Positions 1 through 7,073 of a DNA stretch of 9,857 bases are shown here, in pieces; position 1 is the stretch's first letter, and each line of letters begins with the position of its first letter. Origin of the DNA: an uncultured Ignavibacteria bacterium (GTDB taxonomy: Bacteria > Bacteroidota > Ignavibacteria > Ignavibacteriales > Ignavibacteriaceae); assembly GCA_937996765.1 (NCBI GenBank), contig CALKUG010000448.1, positions 1-9,857 of the forward strand. The letters are read 5' to 3'. The notes under the pieces were generated by a model. That model saw nothing but the letters and a program-made list of their open reading frames with translations, searched no databases and was not told where the DNA came from. The position numbers and the translations under genes are program-made.

Positions 1-1150
1 TGGTTTCTTCCCAACCAAATCTATCGGCAAGCCATTGGGGAAGAGGCGAAGTTTTACCAAGTTCAATTTGGGGATTGATGCCCAATGTAGCAACATAACT
101 TGCTGCAACTGGAGCCGGTAACAACGGAATGGAAATGGGAAGAAAAACAATTCCGGCTAACACCATGATTGTGGGAATGAGTTTTTTCAAGAAAATGCGA
201 TTAGTCACAAATTTCTCAATGAGCACGGCTCCTGCTGAAAACATAATTGGGTAAACACCGGCAATGCGGTCAGGTCTGCTTACTTGCGAGAGTATGATAA
301 AGACGAACAAGCCAATAAAAGTGAACCCCAGTGAAGCATAGCTTTTTCTGTGTTCTTTAGACAATGTAAATACTAAACCCGATATCCAAAACAGTGCGTT
401 AAGGGGATGAGTGAAAAGTAATTGATTAATAATCCCCTCTATGTAGGGGGTGGGAATATTTTTGCCGCTTTGTCCCTTGTAAAACTCGAGTGAAATACAA
501 TTATTCTGTATCTGCCAAATGATATTTGGGGAGATGATTGCAATTGCAATAGCTACAGCAATAAGTGTATTCTTAGTGAATAGTAATTTGCGCTGAGGAG
601 AAAGGAGCAAAGCCAAAACGCTCAAACCAACAACTGCTGCCATGGTATGTTTGGAAAGGAACCCAAGCGCAGCAAGAACGGCCATCGCAATGATATACTT
701 ACTCTCCTGTGTTTTGAGTAATAGGGCAAATACAGAAAGATAACTCACCCAAAAAAACAACTCAAACGCATTAACAGTGTAAAAACTGTACATTATTAGT
801 ACAACCGGTGATATAAAAACCGCAAGCGCTGAAACAAACACAGCAAAAGTGTTTCCACCCAATTGTTCGGTCGTTTTTCCCGTTATAAATATCACAGCAC
901 CAAACAATAATGCAGGCAAAAACCGTATTGCAAATAGTGATGTACCAATGGTATTAATGATTACCGTGAGAATTATTGGGGCAAGGGGAGGGTGATCAAC
1001 ATATCCGGCTGCTGGAAAGGTTGCACAAGCAATGTAATAAAACTCATCAATAAAGTATCCATATTCGGAGTTAAGCAATGTTCCAAGTTGTAATATTACT
1101 CCTAAAACACTGATGGAAAGCAACCACTTGTTCTTGTATATGTAATTCAT
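1..1150 (-). CDS. GT39/PMT-family membrane glycosyltransferase, partial (3' end outside window)
   Basis: The frame is open from an ATG at 1150 to the left edge, giving 383 N-terminal residues with the C-terminus missing. Members of this family (ArnT, bacterial PMT-like proteins) move a sugar from a polyprenyl-phosphate donor to a lipid or protein on the outer face of the inner membrane. After a first hydrophobic helix (about residues 9-26), the first periplasmic loop carries the expected acidic pair in YFIDEFYY (D35, E36), then GYVDHPPLAP (about 49-58). Many further hydrophobic helices follow, then an SRPDR segment and PLPQWLADRFGWEE near the edge, all typical of the PMT_2 group. The start is firm: an in-frame TAG lies two codons upstream and no other start is near. 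No Shine-Dalgarno sequence is visible. It is divergent from ssb and nothing ties it to the sugar cluster. The acceptor cannot be told from sequence. Confidence 0.9.
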   Translation of the reverse strand, partial: MNYIYKNKWLLSISVLGVILQLGTLLNSEYGYFIDEFYYIACATFPAAGYVDHPPLAPIILTVIINTIGTSLFAIRFLPALLFGAVIFITGKTTEQLGGNTFAVFVSALAVFISPVVLIMYSFYTVNAFELFFWVSYLSVFALLLKTQESKYIIAMAVLAALGFLSKHTMAAVVGLSVLALLLSPQRKLLFTKNTLIAVAIAIAIISPNIIWQIQNNCISLEFYKGQSGKNIPTPYIEGIINQLLFTHPLNALFWISGLVFTLSKEHRKSYASLGFTFIGLFVFIILSQVSRPDRIAGVYPIMFSAGAVLIEKFVTNRIFLKKLIPTIMVLAGIVFLPISIPLLPAPVAASYVATLGINPQIELGKTSPLPQWLADRFGWEET

Positions 1151-1268
1151 AAAACGCTAATAATTGTTTCTAAACCTTATTACAAATTAAATGAATTAAA
1201 ATTATTGTGCACATCCAATTTGATAAACGGGGTTTTTACATGAAGAACGAAAAAATTATCAGAGTATG

Positions 1269-1301
1269 TTAGAGTTTTGGTAAGATTTCTCAGTATTTTT
1301 G
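1269..1301 (+). promoter_or_regulatory. Candidate Bacteroidota-type promoter of ssb
   Basis: TATTTTTG at 1294-1301 matches the Bacteroidota -7 consensus TAnnTTTG exactly. TTAG at 1269-1272 is a three-of-four match to the -33 TTTG element, with a 21-base spacer inside the usual 19-21 range. Transcription would start roughly at 1307-1310 and give a short leader that contains the ribosome binding site. The sequence is T-rich, so a chance match is possible. Confidence 0.4.
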
Positions 1302-1318
1302 TTTTGTAAGTTTTGAAC

Positions 1319-1325
1319 AAAGGAG
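1319..1325 (+). promoter_or_regulatory. Ribosome binding site of ssb
   Basis: AAAGGAG lies six bases before the ATG at 1332. It favours that start over the second in-frame ATG at 1344 (residue 5, before NKVFLIG), which is where many SSB proteins begin. Confidence 0.75.
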
Positions 1326-1331
1326 CGCCTA

Positions 1332-1751
1332 ATGGCATTTTCAATGAATAAGGTTTTTTTAATTGGGAATCTTGGTAAAGATCCGGAAATTAAGACTTTC
1401 CCAAGCGGTGGTAAAGTAATGAATTTTAGTGTGGCAACAACTCAGTCAAAAAAAGATGGTAATAGTTGGAAAGATGAAACTACTTGGCATAATGTTTCGC
1501 TCAATATGGTTACCGATTATATGGAAAAGAATTTAAGAAAAGGCACAAGTGTTGTTGTTGAAGGACGTTTAGCTAATAGACAATACGAAAAAGATGGTCA
1601 GAAGTTAACTTACTATTTTGTGAATGCTGATAAAGTTCAAATGAATTTGCCTAAGCAGGGTGGACAGTCTTTTAATTCGGAAGTTAGCGAAAAAGTTACT
1701 CAATATGCAGCGGCTCCACAATCATTTGGCGATGAAGACGTTCCATTTTAG
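1332..1751 (+). CDS. ssb: Single-stranded DNA-binding protein SSB
   Basis: A 139-residue protein that coats single-stranded DNA in replication, recombination and repair, normally as a homotetramer. The N-terminal OB fold spans about residues 5-107 and shows the family segments KVFLIGNLGKDPE (7-19), a TTWHNV-like aromatic strand around residues 50-55, YMEKNLRKG (63-71), VVVEGRL and the YYF-VNADKVQ strand. A short low-complexity linker follows and the protein ends in the acidic tip DEDVPF, the docking peptide for partner proteins such as exonuclease I, RecO and PriA in studied bacteria. Length is normal, if at the short end. It stands alone, with its own likely promoter and terminator, between a divergent glycosyltransferase gene and a convergent glycosidase gene. 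The start is chosen from the ribosome binding site; residue 5 is the only realistic alternative. Confidence 0.97.
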   Translation: MAFSMNKVFLIGNLGKDPEIKTFPSGGKVMNFSVATTQSKKDGNSWKDETTWHNVSLNMVTDYMEKNLRKGTSVVVEGRLANRQYEKDGQKLTYYFVNADKVQMNLPKQGGQSFNSEVSEKVTQYAAAPQSFGDEDVPF

Positions 1752-1794
1752 TTTTTTGAGTCTCTAAAAAATCCTTTCTTTGTTGTGTTGTACA

Positions 1795-1828
1795 GGGTGC
1801 TTCGATTAAGTTCGGAGCACCCTTTTTT
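1795..1828 (+). terminator. Intrinsic terminator of ssb
   Basis: GGGTGCT (1795-1801) pairs perfectly with AGCACCC (1816-1822). The stem extends inward by TCGA/TTCGG-side pairs including one G-T wobble, leaving a six-base loop. It is followed by six T (1823-1828). On the minus strand there is no T-run after the hairpin, so it is not an obvious terminator for the convergent GH5 gene. Confidence 0.85.
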
Positions 1829-1837
1829 ATTAATTAT

Positions 1838-3055
1838 CTATAACTCTGTTTTGAGTCCTAATGCTTTTAAATAACCTTTATTAAAAGTGCATTTTTCCAA
1901 ACGCATATTCTGAAGATATACTTTGAGCGCATTTTTAATAATTGTGGGATCCGGTCGGGTATCTCTCAAACCGCCATAATTAGATCGGTCTGCTTCTGAA
2001 TATTCAATTATTTTATCCCATCCCTCGGGCATAGTTATCGAAACAACACCTGCGGTATTATCCAGTTTTTTGTATGGCCAGTAACACCATCCTACTTCGT
2101 TTTCTTCCATCGTTTTGCGGAACGCTTCAACCCATTCATCGTTATTCTCTCCGGTTTCGCCGCAAAATATGGGCACATTATATTTGTTACTGAAATCGAG
2201 ATAATCTTGAATTACCTCAACACCCGTGGGTGTCCAGTATTTATGCCAGGTATAAACTGCTTTAGAATCGAATGGGGCACCAAACACTTTGAAATTGGAA
2301 TTCCATTGTGCACCACCGTACATCAAAATGTGATTAGTATCCACTGCACGGATTGCCTTAGTCATTTCCTTAAAAAACGGCTCGAGCATTGGGTTGTACT
2401 TTGTGGTATCATAGAAATGCGGAATAGGCTCGTTGAGCAAATCATAGCCCATTATTATTTCTTCATCTTTGTACCGCTTTGCTATTTCCACCCAAAGGTC
2501 AATGGTTTGCTGACGTGACTCAGGGGATTCATACAGGAAAAGGTAGCCGTGACTATCATCAATATTATCTCCTGTTTGTCCTCCCGGGGCGCAGTGCATA
2601 TCGAGTATGAGCGGGATTTTTACTTCGTTTGCCCATCCAACAATTCTATCCAAAAGTTTAAAGCCAATGGTACGTTTGTTTTCAGGGAATCGTTCATCAA
2701 AAAATAAATCATAATTAAACGGAACACGAATAGTATTGAATCCAAGTTGTTTTATTGCTTTGATATCCTCGAGTGTAATATAGTTGTAATAGAACTCGTT
2801 CCAGAATTTATTGGATTCGGCTTGACCAACCATATTGCCAAACAGTTGATATATCAAACGTGGGGATGCAGTTTTTTTGAACTTAAACATATATCCTTCG
2901 GGAACCATCCAATGGCCAACGTTAGTACCTTTCATAAAGAACTTGTTGCCTTGGGGGTCGAGAATATATTTACCGCTTACAGTATAAAATGGTTGTGCGA
3001 GTAGTACAAAAGAAAAAACAATAAAGAGAACGATTATTTTACTGATGTTTTTCAT
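1838..3055 (-). CDS. Secreted glycoside hydrolase family 5 enzyme (probable beta-glucanase)
   Basis: A 405-residue retaining glycosidase, probably acting in the periplasm or outside the cell. The N-terminus MKNISKIIVLFIVFSFVLLA is a signal peptide with likely cleavage after A20. The clan GH-A barrel shows KGTNVGHW (about 42-49), the conserved Arg in FNTIRVPF (R110), DMHCAPGGQ (152-160), the acid/base Glu in YDLLNEP (E209), WHKYW (270-274) and the nucleophile Glu in CGETG (E300). The H-x-APGGQ loop and the N-terminal GHWMVPEGY resemble exo-beta-1,3-glucanase-like GH5 enzymes, so a beta-glucan substrate is likely, but the subfamily is not assigned. The open frame extends upstream to 3280, but that stretch overlaps the preceding gene and lacks a signal peptide. 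The chosen ATG lies 4 bases after that gene's stop, so the two are co-transcribed and perhaps translationally coupled. Only a weak GGA-type ribosome binding site is visible. Confidence 0.9.
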   Translation of the reverse strand: MKNISKIIVLFIVFSFVLLAQPFYTVSGKYILDPQGNKFFMKGTNVGHWMVPEGYMFKFKKTASPRLIYQLFGNMVGQAESNKFWNEFYYNYITLEDIKAIKQLGFNTIRVPFNYDLFFDERFPENKRTIGFKLLDRIVGWANEVKIPLILDMHCAPGGQTGDNIDDSHGYLFLYESPESRQQTIDLWVEIAKRYKDEEIIMGYDLLNEPIPHFYDTTKYNPMLEPFFKEMTKAIRAVDTNHILMYGGAQWNSNFKVFGAPFDSKAVYTWHKYWTPTGVEVIQDYLDFSNKYNVPIFCGETGENNDEWVEAFRKTMEENEVGWCYWPYKKLDNTAGVVSITMPEGWDKIIEYSEADRSNYGGLRDTRPDPTIIKNALKVYLQNMRLEKCTFNKGYLKALGLKTEL

Positions 3056-3059
3056 GGTG

Positions 3060-4406
3060 CTATTTCCAAAGTCTTTGAAACATATAATAAGCCAAACGGG
3101 GACGCCATTCATCCAATCCGTCGTTTGTTGCATCAGGTGAAATTGCAATAATACCCCACCACTCTTCGTTGGAGTAACCATCGGGGTGCGCACCCGTTGC
3201 ATATCCACCGAAGTCGTGAGAAGTAGGATTTTCGGCTTTCCACCACTCATCGGTGAATTCGAATACCGTTGCTCCAACACAAAAATCGGATTTAGTACGA
3301 ATTTGTACCCAATTGGTTGAGTCGAAATCGGCTTGTGTTTTCTCGTACTCGAGCTTTGTGTTATGATTCAAAGCGTCAATACCAAACTCAGTTATTACGC
3401 AGGGTTTATTTGAGAGAGAGGAATAGCGATTGAGCACATTGGTCATTGTGGGGTCGTATGCATTCATAGCCCATAAATCTATGTAGGTGAGTGTATTGTC
3501 GTCGGCTTTGAAGCTTGCATTTCCAATGTTAAAAGTGTTACCATTGTTGATTGAAACAGGATGATAATTCTCTCCTTCAATTTCGTATGCTGCTTTAGCC
3601 ATTTCTTGACAGAGTGAATACCAGTTAGCATTATTGCCGTTTTGATAGTTCTGTTCATTCCCGAGATTCCACATAAGTACACCGGGGTGGTCTTTATACG
3701 TGAGAACCAACTTACTAAAATCATCAATCATTTTTTTGCGAACAGCAGGGTCCGAAAGATTGGCTGCATAGTCAACCCAAAAACTTACAATCACTCTAAT
3801 ATTGCTTGCTGCTGCAACGTTGAGTGTGTGTAGGTCAACACCTGAATAAGTACGAATAGTGTTTGCGTTCAGGGGCACTAGCCATTGAAAAGCTCTATCG
3901 GTTTGTTTTGTGTAGCTAAAGTTTGCTGTTGTTATTGAGGCAACAGAGTAAGCAACACCTTTAATAACAAAAGGAGTGTAGGTACCATCACGTTCGAAAT
4001 CAACTTCTAATACTTTTTTATTTATTCGCACCATTCCTTTGCTGACCGGTTTCTCAGTAGGTGCAATAATATTGGATTTAATGAGGGTCGCAACCACCGT
4101 GGAGATGTTATTAACCGCTGAGGGTACTGCAACAGTTGCTGCTGCGTAGCCAATACGTTCGATAATAACATTGTGTTTTTGTTTTGCAACATTATCTAAT
4201 CTAAAAAAGCCTTTAGAATCAGTGAACACAAAAATGGTTTTATCTGATTCAAGAGTAACTTTTGCATTATCAAGTGCAACTCCACCGGTACCTAAAACCT
4301 GTCCTGAAATGGTGGTTGGGAAAGCGTAGTTGTCGCTTTCAGGGTCGGTTGAGCAACCCGTAAAAAACAATGTAATAAACGAAAGATAAATGATAAGATG
4401 TTTCAT
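3060..4406 (-). CDS. Lipoprotein with carboxypeptidase-regulatory-like domain and clan GH-A (GH2/GH72-like) glycosidase barrel
   Basis: A 448-residue surface or periplasmic enzyme. The N-terminus MKHLIIYLSFITLFFTGC ends in a lipobox with C18 as the lipidated residue; S19 follows. Residues about 31-110 form a carboxypeptidase-regulatory-like beta-sandwich (ISGQV, ALDNAKVTL, FTDSKGFFRL, IERIGY). A barrel follows from about 145: FVIKGVAYS, NTIRTYS with the conserved Arg (R185), the acid/base Glu in WNLGNEQ (E251), the W-MNAYDP segment (312-319) and the nucleophile Glu in VITEFG (E340). The F-IKGV-Y opening and IR-YS strand resemble GH72 beta-1,3-glucanosyltransferases, while database labels for such proteins are usually GH2 TIM barrel; either is possible. 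The frame is open to 4481, but that start would run through a terminator hairpin and bury the signal peptide, so 4406 is chosen. It is followed closely by the GH5 gene. Confidence 0.87.
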   Translation of the reverse strand: MKHLIIYLSFITLFFTGCSTDPESDNYAFPTTISGQVLGTGGVALDNAKVTLESDKTIFVFTDSKGFFRLDNVAKQKHNVIIERIGYAAATVAVPSAVNNISTVVATLIKSNIIAPTEKPVSKGMVRINKKVLEVDFERDGTYTPFVIKGVAYSVASITTANFSYTKQTDRAFQWLVPLNANTIRTYSGVDLHTLNVAAASNIRVIVSFWVDYAANLSDPAVRKKMIDDFSKLVLTYKDHPGVLMWNLGNEQNYQNGNNANWYSLCQEMAKAAYEIEGENYHPVSINNGNTFNIGNASFKADDNTLTYIDLWAMNAYDPTMTNVLNRYSSLSNKPCVITEFGIDALNHNTKLEYEKTQADFDSTNWVQIRTKSDFCVGATVFEFTDEWWKAENPTSHDFGGYATGAHPDGYSNEEWWGIIAISPDATNDGLDEWRPRLAYYMFQRLWK

Positions 4407-4420
4407 AAAGTAATCCCAAA
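4405..4420 (-). repeat. 16-base element shared with the transporter leader (copy 1)
   Basis: Read on the minus strand, TTTGGGATTACTTTAT sits directly before and into the ATG of the glycosidase lipoprotein. It differs by one base from a copy about 100 bases upstream of the transporter start. It overlaps the T-run of the terminator. It could be a shared control site, an AT-rich chance match, or in this copy simply the ribosome-binding context (GGGA 12-15 bases from the A of the start codon). Confidence 0.35.
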
Positions 4421-4442
4421 AAAAAGGGTGGCAGAGCCACCC
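4418..4442 (-). terminator. Intrinsic terminator between the kinase and lipoprotein genes
   Basis: Read on the minus strand, GGGTGGC, loop TCT, GCCACCC forms a perfect seven-pair stem followed by eight T (4425-4418). It begins 14 bases after the kinase stop and its T-run ends 11 bases before the lipoprotein start. It should end or attenuate transcription coming from the transporter and kinase genes. The plus strand lacks a T-run after the hairpin, so the orientation is clear. Confidence 0.85.
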
Positions 4443-4456
4443 GAAAAATGAATATG

Positions 4457-5422
4457 TTAATGTTGGGAAATTTCTTCCCAAGCCAAAGCGGCCGAACCGA
4501 GTATCGCTGCCGAGCCCTCGCTTAAACCGGATTGAAGAACTTGAACTTTATTCTTAAAAATATTCAGAACGTACTGTTCCAGATATTTTTTGGTGGGTTC
4601 TAAAATTAAACTTCCTGCTTGAGCAAGTCCACCAAACAGTACAATTGCTTCAGGGGAAAGGTGCGCAACTGTATCGGCGAGTTTAAGAGATAGGACTCTG
4701 GCGGTTCTATCGAATGCCTCAAGAGCAATGGGGTCAGAATTAGTAGCAGCTTGAAAGACATCGAAAGAAGTAAGTTCGTCAAAGCTTTTTGAACGCAGTG
4801 AACTCTGTTCGGTTGATTGAGCAAGCAATTCAAAAACGGTGCGCTTAATACCCGGAGCGGAAACGTAAGTTTCCAAACATCCATGTCTGCCACAGCCACA
4901 CATTCTACCATTAGGGTCAACAATGGTATGACCAACTTCGCCGGCAAAACCATCGTGTCCGTAAACAAGCTTACCATTAACCACAATACCGCTACCGAGT
5001 CCGGTGCCCAGGGTAATCATAACAAAATTTTGCATACCTCTTGCAACGCCAAAAATCATTTCACCGAGTGCCGCTGCATTTGCGTCGTTGGTAATAACGA
5101 CGGGAATATCAAAATGTTGCTTCATAATAGTTACAACATTTACAGTACCCCAATTTAGATTGGGGGGAAGTTCTACAGCACCGGAATAATAATTGGCATT
5201 AGGTGCGCCAATGCCAATAGCTTTAAGCGAAAAAGAATCGGGGAGCAGTTTAATCTGCTCCCTAATTTTTCCAATCAAGCGGGGAAAATACTCATCTGCA
5301 GATTGCTCTGCTTGAGTGGGGATACTTGTGGAGTGAAAAATAACTCCTTCGGCTGAAACAAACCCAAGTGCTGTGTTTGTACCACCAATATCAATACCAA
5401 GTGTAACAGAAGTAGATTGCAT
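4457..5422 (-). CDS. ROK-family sugar kinase (probable glucokinase)
   Basis: A 321-residue cytoplasmic kinase of the ROK (repressor, ORF, kinase) family, full length for a kinase member and without the N-terminal helix-turn-helix of ROK repressors. Visible motifs are the phosphate-binding DIGGTNT (11-17), the catalytic Asp in TNDAN (D113), GTGLGSG (139-145), GEVGH (161-165) with its sugar-contacting Glu and zinc-ligand His, the zinc cluster CGCGRHGCLE (C175, C177, C182) and the adenosine-side FGG (263-265). In the family these act on glucose, mannose, fructose or N-acetylhexosamines. Glucose is favoured here by the adjacent GluP-type transporter and beta-glucanase-like enzymes, but this is inference. 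The ATG lies two bases after the transporter stop with no Shine-Dalgarno sequence, which suggests translational coupling. A strong terminator follows the stop. Confidence 0.93.
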   Translation of the reverse strand: MQSTSVTLGIDIGGTNTALGFVSAEGVIFHSTSIPTQAEQSADEYFPRLIGKIREQIKLLPDSFSLKAIGIGAPNANYYSGAVELPPNLNWGTVNVVTIMKQHFDIPVVITNDANAAALGEMIFGVARGMQNFVMITLGTGLGSGIVVNGKLVYGHDGFAGEVGHTIVDPNGRMCGCGRHGCLETYVSAPGIKRTVFELLAQSTEQSSLRSKSFDELTSFDVFQAATNSDPIALEAFDRTARVLSLKLADTVAHLSPEAIVLFGGLAQAGSLILEPTKKYLEQYVLNIFKNKVQVLQSGLSEGSAAILGSAALAWEEISQH

Positions 5423-5424
5423 AA

Positions 5425-6747
5425 TTAAGCCGAAAGTACTTTTTGTCCGTTAACAACTTGTTCTGATCCTCTAAAGCCGTAATAAGCTATATAGAAATAG
5501 CAAAGCACAGGCAGGATAAATGCGAGATGCAAACCGGTAACGTAATCAGCTAATGCGCCTTGAAGAACGGGGATAATTGCTCCGCCAACAATTGCGGCTA
5601 TAACGATACCTGAACCTTGACCAGTGTGTTTACCTAATCCTGCTACTGCAAGTGTGAAAATTGTGGGGAACATAATAGAGTTGAATAGACCTACGGCAAG
5701 CATTGAGTATGCTGCAATATGTCCGGAGGTCATCATCGAAACAACCACAAGCAAAGCTGCCATTACTCCGTTGATACCAAGTACCAATTGAGGTTTAACA
5801 TATCTTTGTATGTATGCACCTGCAAATCTTCCTACCATGGCGCCGCCCCAGTAAAATGAAAGCAATTTACCGGCATCTGCTTCTTGAAGTCCTAATGTAA
5901 AATCAGCTCCAAGGTAGTTTACCAAAAACGAACCAATCGAAACCTCAGCACCTACATAAACAAATATGCCAATGGCACCTAAAATAAGATGGCGATAAGC
6001 CCAGGCATTTTTGCCTTCAACAACAGAGCTATTGTCTTCAGAAGCACTGTGGGCTGTAACAGTAGGAAGTTTAATAAATGCAAAAACGAGTGCAACGGCG
6101 ATTAACGCAATGGCTAATCCGATATAAGGAACTTGAACTGAGGCAGCTTCTGCTGCTTGGTAGGCAGTTTTAACATCAGGGGCCATAGCGGAAATTTCAT
6201 CAGCAGATTTAACGGCTGTAGAAAGAATAAATGCTGCACCAAATATTGGGGCAACGGTAGTACCAAGCGAGTTAAAAGCTTGTGTTAAGTTTAATCTCGA
6301 AGCAGCTGTTTCGGGTTTACCGAGAATGGTAACGTAAGGGTTAGCCGCTACTTGCAAAATGGTTATACCTGTAGCCATTATAAAAAGTGCTGCCAAAAAC
6401 AGAAGATATACTCTGTACTCTGCAGCAGGATAAAACATAAACAACCCAATACCGGCAATAATTAATCCCGTTACGATACCGGTTTTATAACCGATTTTTT
6501 CAACAAGGTATCCAGCGGGAATCGAAATAATTGCATAAGCGGTAAAAAATGTAAACTGGATTAACATTGCCTGAGTGTAATTCAGGTCAAAAACAGCTTT
6601 AAGGTGTGGAATCAAAATATCATTCAAACAAGTAAGAAATCCCCAGATAAAAAATAGGGATGTTAAAACGATGAGAGGGAATGTGTAATCAGCTTGCCCA
6701 TTTGAGGAAGAATTACCCTTAAATGATGCCGTACTTCCTACAGCCAT
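5425..6747 (-). CDS. Sugar:H+ symporter, FHS/GluP-type major facilitator
   Basis: A 440-residue inner-membrane protein with about 12 hydrophobic helices and a central cytoplasmic loop near residues 230-250. Signature stretches of the fucose-galactose-glucose:H+ symporter family are visible: FFIWGFLTCLNDILIPHLK (32-50, with D43 matching the proton-coupling Asp of FucP) and LQVAANPYVT (131-140) followed by RLNLTQAFNSLGTT (151-164). Where FucP has Glu in its ETAANP motif this protein has Gln (Q132), as is usual for GluP-type glucose/galactose transporters. This argues for a hexose such as glucose or galactose rather than fucose. It is the first gene of the minus-strand cluster, has the strongest ribosome binding site there, and is followed two bases later by the ROK kinase, giving an uptake-and-phosphorylation pair. 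Confidence 0.93.
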   Translation of the reverse strand: MAVGSTASFKGNSSSNGQADYTFPLIVLTSLFFIWGFLTCLNDILIPHLKAVFDLNYTQAMLIQFTFFTAYAIISIPAGYLVEKIGYKTGIVTGLIIAGIGLFMFYPAAEYRVYLLFLAALFIMATGITILQVAANPYVTILGKPETAASRLNLTQAFNSLGTTVAPIFGAAFILSTAVKSADEISAMAPDVKTAYQAAEAASVQVPYIGLAIALIAVALVFAFIKLPTVTAHSASEDNSSVVEGKNAWAYRHLILGAIGIFVYVGAEVSIGSFLVNYLGADFTLGLQEADAGKLLSFYWGGAMVGRFAGAYIQRYVKPQLVLGINGVMAALLVVVSMMTSGHIAAYSMLAVGLFNSIMFPTIFTLAVAGLGKHTGQGSGIVIAAIVGGAIIPVLQGALADYVTGLHLAFILPVLCYFYIAYYGFRGSEQVVNGQKVLSA

Positions 6748-6752
6748 AAAAA

Positions 6753-6759
6753 CTCCTTT
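6753..6759 (-). promoter_or_regulatory. Ribosome binding site of the sugar transporter
   Basis: On the minus strand AAAGGAG lies five bases before the ATG at 6747, fixing the start of the transporter gene. Confidence 0.8.
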
Positions 6760-6849
6760 ACTTACAGTGAAAAAACAAAATTCTTGCCCATTTTTGAATT
6801 TGGGTATATTTCTTGATACTATTTTATTACATCACAATAACATCAATAA

Positions 6850-6865
6850 ATAAAATAATCCCAAA
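6850..6865 (-). repeat. 16-base element shared with the lipoprotein leader (copy 2)
   Basis: Read on the minus strand, TTTGGGATTATTTTAT lies 103-118 bases upstream of the transporter start and matches 15 of 16 bases of the element before the glycosidase lipoprotein gene. Both copies have the same orientation relative to the genes they precede. This would suit a shared operator or activator site, but the element is AT-rich and only two copies were found by eye. Confidence 0.35.
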
Positions 6866-6981
6866 CGTTACTGCTTTGAGCAAAAATGTTTAATAGATTA
6901 TCATTACTTTCGTAACAAATAGAACTTAACGCAAATATTGTGCCCGATAAATTGAACCCCAATACCGAAAGGTTAGGGAAA

Positions 6982-7002
6982 TAAAACCAATAATTGGGCT
7001 TA
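6982..7002. promoter_or_regulatory. Interrupted palindrome, candidate operator
   Basis: CCAAT (6987-6991) and ATTGG (6993-6997) mirror each other around A6992. Beyond a two-base mismatch on each side, TAA (6982-6984) mirrors TTA (7000-7002), so 8 of 10 positions pair over 21 bases. The size and symmetry suit a dimeric DNA-binding protein. No regulator family is identified by the sequence, and the T-run needed for a terminator is absent. Confidence 0.35.
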
Positions 7003-7073
7003 ATCTTTTATTAAATAAATAAGGTTTGATTATTAAAATAATAAAAACACATAGAACAAGAGAGATGTTGTAC

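Larger units (their letters stand above)
1151..1331. promoter_or_regulatory. Divergent intergenic region between the GT39 gene and ssb
   Basis: This AT-rich spacer of 181 bases must hold promoters for both flanking genes. The ssb side has a plausible promoter and ribosome binding site, listed separately. On the GT39 side I see no convincing promoter or ribosome binding site. No RNA gene or strong inverted repeat was recognised. Confidence 0.5.

Noticed and set aside
1795..1828. ssb terminator hairpin as a bidirectional terminator also serving the GH5 gene
   Set aside because: Read on the minus strand the stem is followed by TGTACAACAC, not a T-run, so only the plus orientation is supported.
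2207..3004. Plus-strand open frames of 103 and 85 codons within the GH5 gene
   Set aside because: They lie antisense to a gene with intact catalytic motifs and show no recognisable domain.
3056..3280. N-terminal extension of the GH5 frame by 75 codons
   Set aside because: It overlaps the upstream lipoprotein gene on the same strand, has no family resemblance, and would bury a good signal peptide that begins at 3055.
3479..3833. Short open frames on both strands within the lipoprotein gene
   Set aside because: They overlap the catalytic barrel region and have no protein features of their own.
4407..4481. N-terminal extension of the glycosidase lipoprotein by 25 codons
   Set aside because: It would translate through the terminator hairpin, overlap the end of the kinase gene and place the lipoprotein signal peptide internally; the ATG at 4406 gives a standard lipobox at residue 18.
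4606..5189. Open frames on both strands within the ROK kinase gene
   Set aside because: Out-of-frame shadows of a well-supported kinase; no domain, no ribosome binding site.
6787..6804. Inverted repeat CCCA...TGGG as a terminator or riboswitch stem in the transporter leader
   Set aside because: Only four outer pairs plus a few A/T pairs with mismatches, no T-run, and no conserved aptamer recognised.
6866..6915. GTTAC...GTAAC inverted repeat
   Set aside because: Five-base arms separated by about 40 AT-rich bases are expected by chance.
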